Source of the DNA: Plantago ovata
Lineage: Eukaryota > Streptophyta > Magnoliopsida > Lamiales > Plantaginaceae
Direction: 5' to 3'
Assembly (NCBI GenBank): GCA_028274465.1
Contig: CM051456.1
Location: forward strand, 16,581,745-16,645,744
Length of the DNA: 64,000 bases
Shown one piece after another: positions 35,324 through 48,568 of this stretch. The notes under the pieces were generated by a model. It did not search any database and was not told the origin of the DNA. It saw only the letters and a program-made list of their open reading frames with translations. How positions within the stretch are numbered: the stretch's first letter is position 1; every line of letters begins with the position of its first letter. A program made the position numbers and the translations under genes.

Positions 35324-37902
35324 ATGGAATTAGGCAGCATTCTTGAATTCCTTGAGAACAAGTCCATTCTTGTCACCGGTGCTACTGGCTTTCTGGCTAA
35401 GAGTACATCTCTTCCTACAAAACTAATTAATTTAAGCTTCCGTTTTTTTATCAATATTTGAAAAATTGATCTTGTGTCTCTATGTCATTTCAATATCTGT
35501 TATGCATAGTTTTTTTGTAGAAAAATACAGGCAGCTTGTACCTATTAATGAATTACTTGTGAGGTACGTACATAAATAATAAGTTCCAATTCATCAACAT
35601 GCAGTTTTCATTGAAAAGATTCTGAGAGTACAGCCAGATGTGAAGAAACTCTACCTGCTTCAGAGGGCTGCAGATAAAGAATCAGCCATGCAACGTTTCC
35701 AATATGAGGTAACACCCATATATTATATTCCCCGGCTAGAATAATGTCTTTGAAATGCTTCAACTGACAACTATGAACTTTATACATAGTTGATAATTAC
35801 TTTAATGATGTTCAAAACATTTGTTACCGTATGTTTTACGTGGTGTCAGAAAAAAAAAAAGTTGCATGTTCATTTTATCAAGATTCACTTTGTCTCTGTT
35901 TATGATGCACAGGTTATAGCAAAAGACTTATTCAGGGTTCTGAAAGATGAGTTCAGGGAAAATTTGAGTTCCCTTTTGTCACAAAGAGTTACCATTGTAG
36001 CTGGGGATATTGCGTATGAAAATTTGGGCGTCGAAGATTCAAGTTTGCTGGGAGAAATGTGGAAAGAAGTTGATGTTGTGGTTAACTTAGCTGCCACCAC
36101 CAAATTTGATGAGAGGTAAATATATATAGTAATTTCTCAATTTGTTTCTCTTTTTAGTTAATTAATCAAATTATTGGCAGCACCATTCTAATCTTTTTTA
36201 TATTATTGTGTACTCAGATATGATGTTGCACTTGGAATAAATACACTTGGAGCCAGGAATGTTATCAATTTCTCAAAAAAATGTGCCAAACTAAAAGTAC
36301 TACTACACGTTTCAACTGGTAAGCACCCTTTCAGTCTGATCATATTACTTTATAAAGATCCTCGGATTTAGTCACTTTAACTTGAGGCTCATGTTGTGCT
36401 TCAGCTTATGTTTCCGGTGAAAAGGAGGGACTCATATTGGAAACACCGTACAAGATGGTGGAGACGATCAATGGGACAACTGGATTGGACGTTGATGCAG
36501 AGAAGGAGTTAATTCAAGAAACTTTAGAACATTTGAAAGCTGAGAATCTATCAGAAGCTTCTATTAAATTGGCCATGAAAGATTTGGGAATTCAAAGGTA
36601 ATCGATTTATATGTTTGTGTTTGGTTGTTCATTCTCACATTACGTATTGCTAGATTGACATTAAGATACATTGTGCTATATATAATTCATGGCAAACCAA
36701 TCTCTGATATGACAGGGCAAGGAAGTTTGGATGGCCAAATACATATGCTTTCACAAAAGCAATGGGAGAGATGGTGCTTGGACAGTTGAAAGAAAGCGTG
36801 CCTCTTGTTATCATTCGTCCTACCATTGTCACATCTACGTACAGGGAGCCATTTCCAGGCTGGACTGAAGGGCTCAAGTAAATAATACCACATCCACATG
36901 CATCATCCATGTTAAATTGGACGTACTTCTGATTCAATCACCTTCAGTGATGCTAATAATTATATTGATCTGGATTCATCTATCAAATTAAATGCAGAAC
37001 AATTGATAGCTTCATTGCTGGATATGGTACCGGAAAATTGACATTTTTCCTTTGTGGCCCTGATACTATACTTGACATGGTAAGTTCTGTTAAGTTCTTT
37101 TTGTAGTTTAAGTTCGCCAGGCACATTATATCGTAATTGAAACATCTTACTGGGGGACTAATGCAGATTCCAGCAGACATGGTGGTGAATGCGATGATTG
37201 TTGTCATGGCTGCTCGAGCTAATCAGCTTTGTGCTGATACTACCATTTACCATGTTGGTTCCTCTGTATCGAACCCTTTTGAGCTCTCGTGGTTTCCTGT
37301 CTATGCTTATAGTTACTTCAGTAAGTATCCCTGGATAGATAATGATGGAAAACATGTAACAGTTGATAAATTTAAAGTGTTGGATACAATGGACAGTTTC
37401 AAGAGGTACACAGCAATTCGCTACGTATTGGGATTAAAGGTTTGACTTGTTTGAAAATTTTCGTATAGTTAAGTGTTTACTTACAGCTTCCGCGGATCTT
37501 AAATTTTGCTGTCAATTTAATCTTATATTTAGGGACTAGAGATATTGAACAATGTATGCTGCCAATCTTTCCGGAGTTTGTATCAACGGCAGTGCAGGAA
37601 ACTTCGATTTGTAACACGAATGATGGATCTTTATCGACCCTATGTGTTATTCAAAGGACAGTAAGTGCTTAATTTATTTGACACAGAAGCATAAATGCAT
37701 AGTTCGTTTGACGGAACAGAGTAAAAAAAAAGTTTTGTTATTGCACAGCTATGACGATACGAATACCGCAAAACTTCAAAGAGCAGTGAAAGAAAGTGGA
37801 ATTGAGACGGAGGCGTTCTGTTTTGATCCAAAGATCATTAACTGGGAGGAATACTTCTTGAACACTCACTTTCCTGGAGTTGTAGAATACACAATCAAGT
37901 AG
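35324..37902 (+). CDS. FAR: Alcohol-forming fatty acyl-CoA reductase, copy 1
   Basis: Reduces long-chain acyl-CoA with NADPH to primary fatty alcohol, for suberin, cuticular wax or sporopollenin. Exons: 35324-35402, 35605-35708, 35913-36115, 36218-36318, 36405-36597, 36716-36877, 36998-37079, 37167-37439, 37533-37660 and 37749-37902. Phases close to 1479 nt, 492 aa, the usual size. The NADPH-binding motif TGATGFLAK is at residues 18-26 and the catalytic Y-x-x-x-K is Y237-AFT-K241 within [21 protein letters not shown] and the C-terminal FAR_C (sterile) domain, ending in INWEEYF and PGVVEY, are present. No transit peptide is visible, unlike plastid FARs, so it resembles the ER-type FAR1/4/5 group. 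The first of a duplicated pair; the second copy is at 50103-53514. No damage is seen. Confidence 0.93.
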
Positions 37903-40056
37903 GGTAGCTAGGCTTGATTGCAGTAGTACTTTTTAGTATTTTAAAGAAAAAGAGGATTATATATATCAAGCTACGCCTGAGTAGCATTTTCTTGACATAA
38001 TAATATGTCGATCTCATGAATAAGAAATACCAATGATTGTTTTTTACAGCAATAACACATCATGCAATTGTCAAAAGATGTACATTTGAAAACACCATGG
38101 GTTATCGAATAAGTCGACTTCAAACTGTCTAAGTTGATCTTCTTTATTCATATAAAATGCATTGCTCAAGTAGCCATATGTATTTTTTTCATGTAATACT
38201 ATACGAAAATTAAGATTAATTTGTAAATTTAATTAGATAAAACCAAAACACAAACTTGGAATTTTCTACCGCCACAGTCAAGTTTCGCCTTGACTACGTC
38301 AGTCAGTTATTGTGAGCCATTAAATTATCATTACTCAATAAATTTAACGGTGGAGATTTGTACCTATTGTACTAAGTGTTGCAATCAGGTGTCGTCCTTG
38401 ACGCTCTCTATCGGTTCAAAATTAATTTAAATAAAATAAAATAAAATTTTATACTAAATATAAACTCTATCAACTAATCAACACACGTTCCACACAATAA
38501 TAAGCTAAATGATCGGAGATTCTATAACTGTTTTGAATATACATCTACAAAATTCAAATTTAATTGTTGCCGCTACACCATAATACTTTCCGCGCTAACG
38601 CCCATCCTCTTTGCCGTCTTTCATATCGATTATATCTCGATTTGTTATTTCGAAGTTCAAATCAAAGAGTTTTGAAGGGGACCGATCTTCATTTATAATG
38701 TGTAGCGGTTTAAGACTTGCAAAATAATATATACTTCTTCCATCTCTCTACAAGGTATTTTCTACAATATAATTTCTTAAATTAAATTTCCGACATGATT
38801 TATGATTAATATGAGGTCAAACATCACAAAAATAAAAGTCAACATAATTACAAATGGTCTTAATTACTGAAGTTACGATAAGTTACATAAAAAAGGTCAA
38901 CATAAGTTACATGTTCATCTATATAAGAACATGTTCTTTTCACCTGAGAAGATTTTAACTGAACCCAATTCAATGAATTTTTTATTGAATTGAATTTATT
39001 TGTAGTGTACAAAATAGCTAAGCAAATGTGAATTAAAATATTGAACTAAATTTTATTTATGAATGTCAACTGAAGACATTTTCTTTCCTGGTGAAATTGA
39101 AGAACAGAGTCTAAGACTTATCTCAAAATATTTAACATAATAATAATGGGAAAATTACATATATAAATCAATAAACAACCACTCTTACAAAAACATCCAC
39201 CTTCCAACAAACATGACAAAATGCTCGCTGCTTCTACATTAGTGGACCTAAAAAACTCGCTCAATTGAATTTAATGAGGATTTTTTAAATCCGTTACATC
39301 ACTGGACTTCAAAAAACTCGCTCAATTGAATAACTAATTTAAAACCCGGAAGCTAGTTTCATTCATTTTAATGGTCGAAACTAGTTGAAACTAACTGTTA
39401 ATTTTATATTTTTGCTGAAATTAACCGTTAAAACTAGTTGTTAATTATATTTTGCGCTAAAACTAACTATAAAATGATTAAAGTAACTCTAAAAATGACT
39501 GATTCATGTTATAAAAAGTTGGTTTCACTGGATTTTTGCTAACAGCTGAAACTAGTTGAAATTATATGAAGCTAACTGTTAATACTAGCTAGTTTCAGCA
39601 ACACAAATGCTAGTTTCATTAGTTTCGGCAAACACAAATGCTAATTCTATTAGTTTCAGCAAGTGAACACAAAATGCTAGTTTCATCAACCACATACAAT
39701 TGCTAGTTCCATTAGTTTTGGCAACACAAATGTTAGTTTCATTAGTTTTTGTATATAAATATTAATTAATTAGGAAATAATTTGGCTGGCTATATGTAAA
39801 AAACAATAGTAGTTAAATATAATTATTTAGTAATTAATTGACACTAATGAATGTCAAAAACACCATCAAACTCCAGTTTAGCGAGAAATTGGTGTCCATG
39901 GAGAATTTGAAATCCAAATTGATTAGACTTTAGGGCATCAAAAAATAGAATGAACTTTTTTTGTAATAGTTGTTAAAAGGTGGTTGTTTTTGTATCGAGA
40001 GGGTGTAAATTGGAATGTATAAGTAATTTTTTGAATAATAAATTATTTCATTATTA
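37903..40056. other. Intergenic DNA with decayed repeats
   Basis: No gene. At 38733 CTTCTTCCATCTCTCTACAA resembles one end of a Stowaway/mariner-type element with no clear partner. The phrase 'aaaaactcgctcaattgaat' occurs at 39250 and 39307, a local duplication. Confidence 0.45.
39340..39760. repeat. Degenerate tandem repeats built on 'gctagtttcattagtttcagcaacacaaat'-like units
   Basis: Variants of 'tagtttcattagttt' plus 'caacacaaatg' recur about every 30-45 bp. Inverted versions ('gaaactagttgaaact') occur in the left part. Probably a decayed minisatellite or transposon interior. Confidence 0.6.
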
Positions 40057-40363
40057 GAGCACTCCTTATGGAGGCTTTTTTGGGCTTAAATGGGGCTAAA
40101 ATTCCCAATTAAGCCTAAAAATGTCTCCAATGGGGGCTTTATTGTGGCTACTATTTAGTATCCCATGAAAAAGTAGCATCTATTTAAGCCCCCAAATTAT
40201 ATAAAAAATCATTATTTAATTACAAAATGGATTAATGAAGTAGTATGTGTTACATGAGCCCACATAAAGCCCCAAAACCATTGGAGGATTCAATTTGGGA
40301 GGGGATTTTTTGGGACTTACATGTTTAAAGTCTCAATTGAGCCCCAAACCATAATAAATGCTC
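40057..40363. mobile_element. Harbinger/Tourist-like MITE, 307 bp
   Basis: TTA target duplication (40054-40056 and 40364-40366). Terminal inverted repeats start GAGCACTCCTTATGG at the left and GAGCATTTATTATGG from the right. The interior contains several copies of 'gggctt' or 'agcccc' in both directions. No coding capacity. Confidence 0.7.
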
Positions 40364-40541
40364 TTAATCACTTACATTCTACTGAGTACTGACGTTATGT
40401 GCAGGCAGCCCGGCCTCGAATGGAATACCAAACATGTTCACAACATTTAAGTAATTATCCCTAGACTGACTCTATAAACACAAAATAGCTATCTTACTTC
40501 AACCAATCCACACACTAGCCAACCAATTCCAAACATGTAAC

Positions 40542-41068
40542 CACTACAAGGAATTTTAAGAATTGAGGCACTTTTAAAGGCCTATAACGACACTTACATA
40601 GTTGTACCAACTCTTATCCAGTGCCATCGGAGCGCGCCGAATATGACGTCGCCGCACGGTACAGGGTGTGACCTATGCCGATACTTTTTAAGTGCAGGCA
40701 AAGTGCCGACATAGGCCCTGTAAATGCCATACTTTCCCAACTAGGGCAGAGGGGGGCCTATAATTGCACTTTCTAAATGCCGGTGTAGCCTCTAAGTTAT
40801 TAAGATCAATATAGCATAGCATGGTAAGGGTTTAGGGTATGTCTCCGTTGGAATCGAGATTGATAAATCTGAGTTTGGCGTGAGTTTATCGATCCATTGA
40901 TACGGCTCTTTATTGAGAAGGTGCCGTCTCAGTTTGTCTCTACAGATTTGGCACTTTTTTAAAAAGTGTCGGTGTAGGAATGAAGTTGATCCAAGGTTAT
41001 ATATGAGCTGAGGAATTTTGCTAAGTGTCATTGGAAATGTGTCTTCTTAGACCTATTTTCTTGTACAA
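40542..41068. mobile_element. CACTA-like non-autonomous element
   Basis: The left end reads CACTACAAGGAATTTTAAG, like the CACTACAAGAAA terminus of CACTA transposons. The probable right end ATTTTCTTGTA (41055-41065) is a degenerate inverted match that lacks the final GTG. Subterminal words of the type 'agtgccgacatag', 'aatgccggtgtag' and 'agtgtcggtgtagg' repeat inside, as in CACTA elements. The right boundary is uncertain. Confidence 0.5.
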
Positions 41069-42205
41069 TACCGAGTAGTTAACTAATTTCATTTTGTCCG
41101 GCACGCGAATATAAATTAAAAATATTAATTGTTTTTTCACCTATAAACACCAATTCAACTCTCACCTTCCAAATCATACCATATGTATATAAAGTACGAT
41201 GAATACTTCCGGTCTTTCACAATTAGGGTTTCTGTATCCATATAGTATATATATAGTTGTAAGTCGTGTATATTTGTTACACTATATAAGGATATATGAA
41301 AGAGTAATCAAGTTTGTATTTAAAAAAGGAAAAGGTGCAATAATCCGCCAAAAATTCATTTGGACATACAAGACGACTGTAATTTCGGTAGGCGTTCGTC
41401 CCCCTTTGATTCCGGTACCCATGTGTACAAGCTATAAGACAAGACATTAATTAACATTCAGATAACCTAAATGTCGTGAGTTGTGATAGATCATATATAG
41501 GGATCCCATAGATGATAGATCTATATATGGGAGCTATGAGCTATCTAGTTAGCTTCATAAATGAATGGCCATATATATCGAATTTTTATCCATATACTAT
41601 ATGTACCCCGTTGCGCGACATGCAGTTTCTTCATGGTCACGGTTCCTCATGATAAATGATGCTATCTAGTTAAGCATCATATTAATGGTCGAGCCCGTAA
41701 ACATGCAGCATGACATATATATTGAGTGATCATAGCTAGCTAGGCTGGCCAATAAATGGTGACTGAACTGACTGACAACTGTTTCTTATACATGCACCAC
41801 CGGCCACCTGACTTTTGCTTCATTCCTATCCCAGTAAGAGCCTGACTCCCAGAAAACTTTAGGTTACTAGCTAGCCAGGGATGAAGTCTGAAAAATCCTA
41901 CTATATTAAGTATGTTAGAAAAGTCTTATATATAGGGTTAGTTCGACGCTACACTAGTTTTAAGTGTGAATATTTTCTGACAAAGCAGGCTAGCTAGTAC
42001 CTAGTGTGTATATATATTGTTAGAATATTCCATATCAATTTGTTTTTTTTTTTTTGGAAATGGCTAAACAATTTATTCATAAGTGGAACAATGCTCGAAA
42101 ATATTACAAAGTTGATACACCTAATTACTTCTCTATCAATACAACCTCTAAATCACAAGTTCAAACATAAAATTGGTTCCATAAACCAAGAGTTCAATTG
42201 ATAAC
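41069..42205. other. Intergenic DNA, no gene seen
   Basis: AT-rich with many 'ctagctag' and 'atatat' words. An oligo-T start at 42043 followed by 'ggaaatggctaaacaatttattc' resembles the block at 45044, so both may be 3' ends of the same retroelement on the minus strand. Confidence 0.35.
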
Positions 42206-42431
42206 TTGCTACTAGCTTATAGTTATAATTTGCAATTGATCTCATATCAATTGTGATAGTTATAATTTGCATATATATAACTTGGATAACCCTATCACCT
42301 TATCAAGTGTTTTTAAGGTTGCTACTAGCTTATAGTTATAATTTGCAATTGATCCCATATCAATTGTGATAGTTATAATTTGCATATATATAAGTTGGAT
42401 AACCCTATCACCTTAGCAAGTGTTTTTAAGG
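42206..42431. repeat. Tandem duplication, 113-bp unit
   Basis: Two adjacent copies beginning TTGCTACTAGCTTATAG (42206 and 42319) that differ at only a few positions. Each unit also contains the smaller repeat 'agttataatttgca' twice. No gene lies in it. Confidence 0.9.
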
Positions 42432-44474
42432 TGTTATTGTGAGTATCAAAGCCAATGTTGATAATGGGTGCCCCAGTCGATGACAATTTCAATTTGTCCG
42501 ATGATGACATTTATAATTCCACGTGTGCAGATGACCATTGGACTTTAACAACAATGTAGGTTGAAATCGTCCGCTAATGTGTACAGGATAACTAATGTAA
42601 ATAAATATCACTAAAATAGCTCCCTATAGCCGATTGAAATCAATAGGAGTGTTTGGGAGTATTGGATAACTGACCTAACTGGTTAATTAAATTAAATTTA
42701 CAATAGCCGATTGAAGTATTGGTTAATAACTGATATAACTGGTTAATATAATTTACAACTTTGTGTAGTATTTTATTAGTAGAAATGAAATACTATTAAA
42801 AGCTAAGTGCAACGGTGTTGCATGGGTATTTTTCCATGTATAACTAGTAGCCCATAACTCATAAATTGTGAAGAACAGGACACGTACATGAATGTGTGGC
42901 TATCACATGCGCGCATACATACACACTAGTATAGTCTAGACTGCATTTAACGTGGTTGAACTAATTCATTAGAAGTGGCTAGCTCAAAAGAAAAGTCAAA
43001 CAAATGCATGTTCTCAAACATACTGTAATAGTATAGTATATGATGATCATCACCAATAATGTATTCTCAAGTAGGTAAACTCCTAACCACAATTTGCTGT
43101 ATGTAGCTTTACGAATTCTATTCTTCTTGTTGAACTAAATATATACATGCAAGTCCAAATTTCACACGATTATAATTAAATTTTAAGAAAACACTCCCAA
43201 CATATAGTAGCATATATGAAGTCAAAATTAAATACAATGCTAGGCATCTCCATTAATTATGAGCTAGCTATCATTTAGTTACGTTGTCGTGTTCATTAAT
43301 TGTAATACAATGTAAGATTATTGATGATCACTGTTAAAATTGTACTAAGTTGAAAAATATCTAAATTCTACGGAAATATTTTTTTTTTTTAAAACGGCAA
43401 ATATTACAATTACTCCTACATTATACAAATTTCCTTCTAACCCACCTTATTTCTACACACCTAAACCAACATTATAACTCCGCAACCGCTGGGAAACGAA
43501 CCCTACATCTCTTCTTCAATAACCCAACTCCTTACCGCTGCACCACCTTATGACTCCCAATTGTACATAAAAAAAACATTGTAAGTTGGATTGATTGAAG
43601 GGAAGAGTGGCGGCTTACAGGAGGAGAAAACAGAGCAACCCTACGTGCTCATATATAGCCTAAATCTGTTGCCCTAGCTAGCTGTAATCAGGAAATAAAA
43701 ATGCAGAATTCATGCTTGTACTATCTATTACGTTCTTCACTCTCTTATTGGATGATTCTTTCTCTGAATGAGACGAATTTGGTGAAGATAAGCTTGATGA
43801 GATGTGAACCCTAATTGGTACCAATTTGGTACAATTCTTGATCCAGTGTGGAGGATTTCAGCTGTTCCATCAGTTTGAATTCTCCCGCCGTTGCTTCTTA
43901 GTTGAATGATCACGAACTGAGTTTGTGCGGCACGAACTGGAACGCTTTTCCTTAGACTGTTCTTCCTCCACGAACTTGATCATCACAACTCTATTTCTTC
44001 ACATCAGCTAGCATGACATCTGTCTCCTCCTGCTTTCCTTCATGATTTTTAACATAATTGTGTTGTTATACTAGTTTTTTGGAGGAGTGTTATTATACTA
44101 TACATACACTGTACACACAAATACTTGGGCGATATTATAAGAAATTTGAATACAAATCCAACCGGAAATGTAAATGCTGACAAAAGCCCGAAGGAATCAT
44201 CCGGAATATATAACTTCAAACGCTTCACTCATAATTTGGATCTCATCTCTGTTTGATTCATCTTTAGAAAATACAATTTTTAATTAAATTAAATTTAAAT
44301 TTATACTCTAAATAAATTACAAAATGTACAATCCATCCCGTGGTCCATTTTTTATTCCTACATTATCTTTGGGTAAACCGAAAAGAAATAAAACACTTTT
44401 GCAAAGAATGTCAAACCGGAGCGACTAATGGATAAACGCAAAAAGTAAACAAGAGACTAAAAGACAACTTAATA
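42432..44474. other. Intergenic DNA with SINE-type copy and no supported gene
   Basis: 43380-43557 is a minus-strand copy of the SINE family seen at 20364: oligo-T then AAAACGGCAAATATTAC at one end, and CCACCTTATGACTCC at the other, which is the reverse complement of the head. 43600-44000 is GC-richer and could be an old LTR or leader sequence, but nothing confirms this. Confidence 0.45.
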
Positions 44475-44726
44475 CTCTGTCCCATTACAATTTAATCATT
44501 TTGATTTTTTCGGTCAAAAAAGTTCAACTTTAATTCTTGAGTACTCTTAAACTATGATGGTAAAATATTTAACGAAATTATATTATAAAAATATAGGTCC
44601 TAAAGTTTCATAATATAATTTTAATTAAATATTTAACCATTACAATTTAAGAGCAATCGGAAGTCAAAGTTGAAAATTGTTGACCGAAAAAGTCAAACTG
44701 GATAATTTATAGCGGGACAGATGGAG
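44475..44726. mobile_element. Stowaway-type MITE, 252 bp
   Basis: TA target duplication (44473-44474, 44727-44728). The inverted ends share TGTCCC and TTTTTTCGGTCAA; the right end reads inward CTCCATCTGTCCCGCTATAA. No coding capacity. Ends are of the same class as the mariner-like element at 1312-4612. Confidence 0.75.
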
Positions 44727-44984
44727 TACGGAGGAGATGGAGTAGTATACATATAACGTGTGAGAATAAATAAAATCGAGAAATTAGTTAGTTACTTGAT
44801 CTCATTGGAATTAATTATTTACTCGATCGATATATCCATATATCCCGGTACCCCATATATCCACCTGTAAAGAGCAAGAAGATTTGATCCCACCTGAATA
44901 TCTCGGTGGTATTCATTTCAATTACATAGACTTGTGAACAGTTTTTCAACAACTAAAATCTCATAAGCTAATAGTAATACTGTA

Positions 44985-45018
<34 letters not shown>

Positions 45019-46953
45019 TATATATTATTTTATTTTATTTTATTTTTTTTGAAACGGCTAGAAAAATTCCATTGAACACTTGAAGCATAAGCAATGCTCG
45101 AGACAAGAAACAAGTTACAAAATATACAATCTCAACCTCTATGCTAGACAACCTGAACACCATGGTCCTGAAAGCTTCCAAGAAAATTCTAAGGACCAAA
45201 GGTTTTCAAGAATTTTGTTGCAAGCCAAAAGCAACCAGAAAAATTCACAAGAAATACCACTAGCATAGACGTTGGAGCAACCTTTTTTATAGATATAGAC
45301 AATGAATATCACAAAAATATCACATCAAAAGTTCTACTACCTTAGGAAAAATGCCCCTCTCGGTAAGCAAGACTATCTTGAGTTAAATATCGATTGATAT
45401 GATAATCAATCATATATATTGAATTCCTGTATACAACAAATTAAGTCCGTACATTAATATAATATTGTAAAGATTAACATGAACACTAATATCCGCCTCT
45501 GGCTTCGACCCCTACAAAATAAGCCATCTCTCTCCCTTTTGACCTTGCTGCTCGTACCCTTGGAACAACCATGCTCAAACAAGAAAGATCAAGTGCAGCA
45601 GGGTTCACTTTATCAAACAGTTAAAGACCGAAGGGCTCATTTGCAAATATCTGAAGAGTTGCTAATTTATTAATAAAGGGCACGTGCGGTTTTGTGAACA
45701 AGCAATATAGCCTTGATCGTACCTCAAGCTTTACTACTTGTACATAAGTTTTGCAAAAACACACTCCAAAGTCCAAACACCCCTATTTTAATTTGGGTTA
45801 AATAGGGTTAAATAGCTGTTGCAATGTGTAAAAGACAATTTCTCTGATAAATTAGTTTCAGACTTTCAGTAAATGTCAGGCCATTTTGATGGTGGTCAAT
45901 CAATGGGAGTAAGGCAAGTGTCCCACACTAATTATTCTAATTATTATTATTTCTAATATTTTATGACTAATATGAATTGTATAAGTACCTTATCACTCGA
46001 GCACCTATATGGCGTGTATATGTAATTTACCTTAATTTTAATTTGTATGTGTATATATTCCTGATGACCCAGATTCAACCATAAAAATTTTAATGCATGG
46101 CCACTTGGCCAGGATAGATTACAAGGAGATTAAGGGACGTTTGGAGTAGATGAGCTTTTTCAAATTATTATTATTATTTTTATTATTATTATTTTTTAAA
46201 TTGTTTTATTTTTGGGTGACAGGTCTTATCAGGCTTTGCATTGGAGGGTCTTGTGGAGTTGATCTTGTTTATGATGGTTTGGGTGGTGATGGAGTATTAG
46301 ACCTTGTCACGGGCTTGTAAGGCCGATTCGAGAGGGTCTATAGGGGTAAGTGATTTATTAAGGGGAGCCGGCCGGTCAAGGCCGGTTATTAAATTTCAAC
46401 CCAAGTAAATTCACCATTGCGATTTGATTTTAAATATTTTGGGGTTTGAGAGGTCGATCTAGTTGGAACGATCTTTACTATCAAGTCTGGCTCCAGTTTT
46501 AGTTTTGTTTTACCCGGTTCTTTTCTTTGGTCATACTTTAAATTGCTTGCCACTTATCAATTTTGTGAATTTAAGATCTAATATAAGTCGTACTCGTATC
46601 CATCCCGTCCAAAGGAATTTCCATCCCGTCCAATAAAGAAATTTAGCGTTTGAAGGGATGTCTCTTTGTTAAAATTGCTCGATTTAAGTTTACTTATAGG
46701 CATCCATAACCATAGGGTGTAAAATTTTGATCGAAGGAATGAGGAGTGGTTTCGTGAAAGTTCTCCTTCGTGCCTTGGAGGAGATTTGCATCATCTTTGA
46801 AGACACTCGGTTTTTCTCGGGATTTGCATTGTCAAGTTCTTGGAGGTATGGTGATATGTTATATATGGTCCCTGATTTGTACGTATAATAGATTAATTAG
46901 GAAGATTGATGAATAAAGTTAGAATACATCTTGTATTGAATGTATACGAATAC
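44727..46953. other. Intergenic DNA, no supported gene
   Basis: Contains a (TA)n tract at 44985-45025. A block at 45044-45290 starts with oligo-T and GAAACGGCTAG and has a short open frame with no domain; it may be the 3' end of a minus-strand retroelement. The stretch 46200-46560 is GC-richer with 'gccggccggtcaaggccgg' but no recognisable product. Confidence 0.35.
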
Positions 46954-47084
46954 TTTTTTTAATAATCGAACCATTACAAAACTAGTAATAAACTATAAAT
47001 AATCCCGCACTTGACGAGAATTGAACCTATGGCCTCTAGTGTCATGACACTTCAGTCTAACCAATTGAGCTATACCTCATTGGT
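46954..47084 (-). mobile_element. tRNA-derived SINE with 16-bp target duplication
   Basis: On the minus strand the head is GAGGTATAGCTCAATTGGTT (A-box) and later AGGTTCAATTCTCG (B-box). The element ends in a ...GGTTCGATTATTAAAAAAA tail. GAATGTATACGAATAC (46938-46953) and GAATGTATATGAATAC (47085-47100) flank it with one difference, a good target duplication. A second copy is at 50549-50702. Confidence 0.88.
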
Positions 47085-47100
47085 GAATGTATATGAATAC

Positions 47101-47480
47101 ATATATACTATATCTTTTTAGTATTCAATACATATAGATGTCTTTTTAAGTATTCAATACGTATAGTATTCAATGCATATATTGCATAGACGTATTGATA
47201 TCTTACTTACTAATACATAATAAGTATTCATTGTATTTAATATAAATATCTTTCTGAGTATTCAATACGTATAATATTTAATTAATACATTGCATATACG
47301 TATTGATATCTTGTAATGAATAATCAATACATATTTATAAGTTAGATATCAATACGTATATGCAATGTATTGTATCAATATGTAAATACAATGTATTGAA
47401 TACTATACCTATTGAGTATCATAAAAATATTGATACGTATTGAATACTAAAAAGGATATCTATATGTATATCGATACGTT
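47101..47480. repeat. AT-rich inverted and dispersed repeats of 'gtattcaatacgtat'
   Basis: Variants of ATTCAATACGTATA and its complement occur more than eight times. The whole stretch folds back: 'ctttttagtattcaatac' near 47117 is matched by 'gtattgaatactaaaaag' near 47437. No open frame. Probably a fold-back or MITE cluster. Confidence 0.65.
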
Positions 47481-47847
47481 TCTCGTTTAACATGTATACA
47501 TGTGATATGTCCAAATCCCTTTTAGTGTAGTACGTACCACGTGAAGAGGAACTATACATGAATATTGGAATGTTATACTATATACTCCCTCCCGAAATTT
47601 TAAAGAGCCCAATTTTATTTATGTTGATTTTTTTTTCAATATCCGATATGATTTTACATTAATTATAATTCATTATGGAAAAAAATAATTTTAAAATGTA
47701 TATCATGAAAGTATACTTCTTATACTCTTATACTTTTAAAATGTAATATAATTATTTAAATTATTTTTTTTATAATTAATTATGATTAATTTGAGGTCAA
47801 ATCAAATATATATAAAAAAATTAACGAAACCAAATCGGATTTTTATA

Positions 47848-48181
47848 CTCGATCCCTCCATTCCTTTACAAGCTTCCTACTTGTATTGGAGGCACAAATT
47901 TTAATGAAAGTGAGAAGTAGTGCCGTATTATTTGAGTAAAGAATGGAAAAAGAATTGTTAGTGGGGTATTGTTTAAATAAAGAATGAGAAAAGTAGGGTG
48001 AGTGATATATTATTGTAGTAAAGAATGAATAAAAAAGGGTTAGTGGAGTGATAAAGTTGTAAATATAGTTGTATGATGAGGGATATGATTATAATAAATA
48101 TTTTCATTTTTTGAATAGGAAACTTCTAATGTGACGTCCAAAATATAAAAACAGGAAACTTTAGAAATAGAACCAAGGGAG
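47848..48181. mobile_element. Stowaway/mariner-derived MITE, 334 bp
   Basis: TA target duplication (47846-47847, 48182-48183). The left end reads CTCGATCCCTCCATTCCTTT and the right end inward CTCCCTTGGTTCTATTTC. The inner right part ('ttctaatgtgacgtccaaaat', then 'aaaacaggaaact') closely resembles the right end of the mariner-like element at 4560-4590. It is therefore probably a deletion derivative of a related element. A further CTCCCTCCC-type end at 47585 directly upstream lacks its partner. Confidence 0.75.
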
Positions 48182-48316
48182 TACTAAGTTTTTAATTTTT
48201 AATGGAAATATATAGCAGTTACACAAAAAGGTGTAACGAACATATTTTTTGTCTTCAAGTTAGTTATGATATATATTTACTACTCTGCTCTCTGCAATCG
48301 AGACTCGAGACACATA

Positions 48317-48566
48317 CTCCCTCCGTCCCAAAACAGTTGCACCATTTTGCCATTTTGGGCGTCCCGTTAGAGTTGCACCATTTCATTTATTTGCCATATT
48401 TGGACATGATTATAATAATTTTATATTCCATCAACACATTTTTGTGGCCACAAATCCTCCATAAAGTAAAAGCAACACCCACTATTAATATAACTGAGTA
48501 TTTAAATCTTCTCCTGATTTTTTGTGTCCAAAATTAAATAGTGCAACTGCTCTGGGACGGAGTTAG
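48317..48566. mobile_element. Stowaway MITE, 250 bp
   Basis: TA target duplication (48315-48316, 48567-48568). Inverted ends are CTCCCTCCGTCCCAAAACAG at the left and CTAACTCCGTCCCAGAGCAG inward from the right, followed by a shared TTGCAC. No coding capacity. Confidence 0.9.
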
Positions 48567-48568
48567 TA

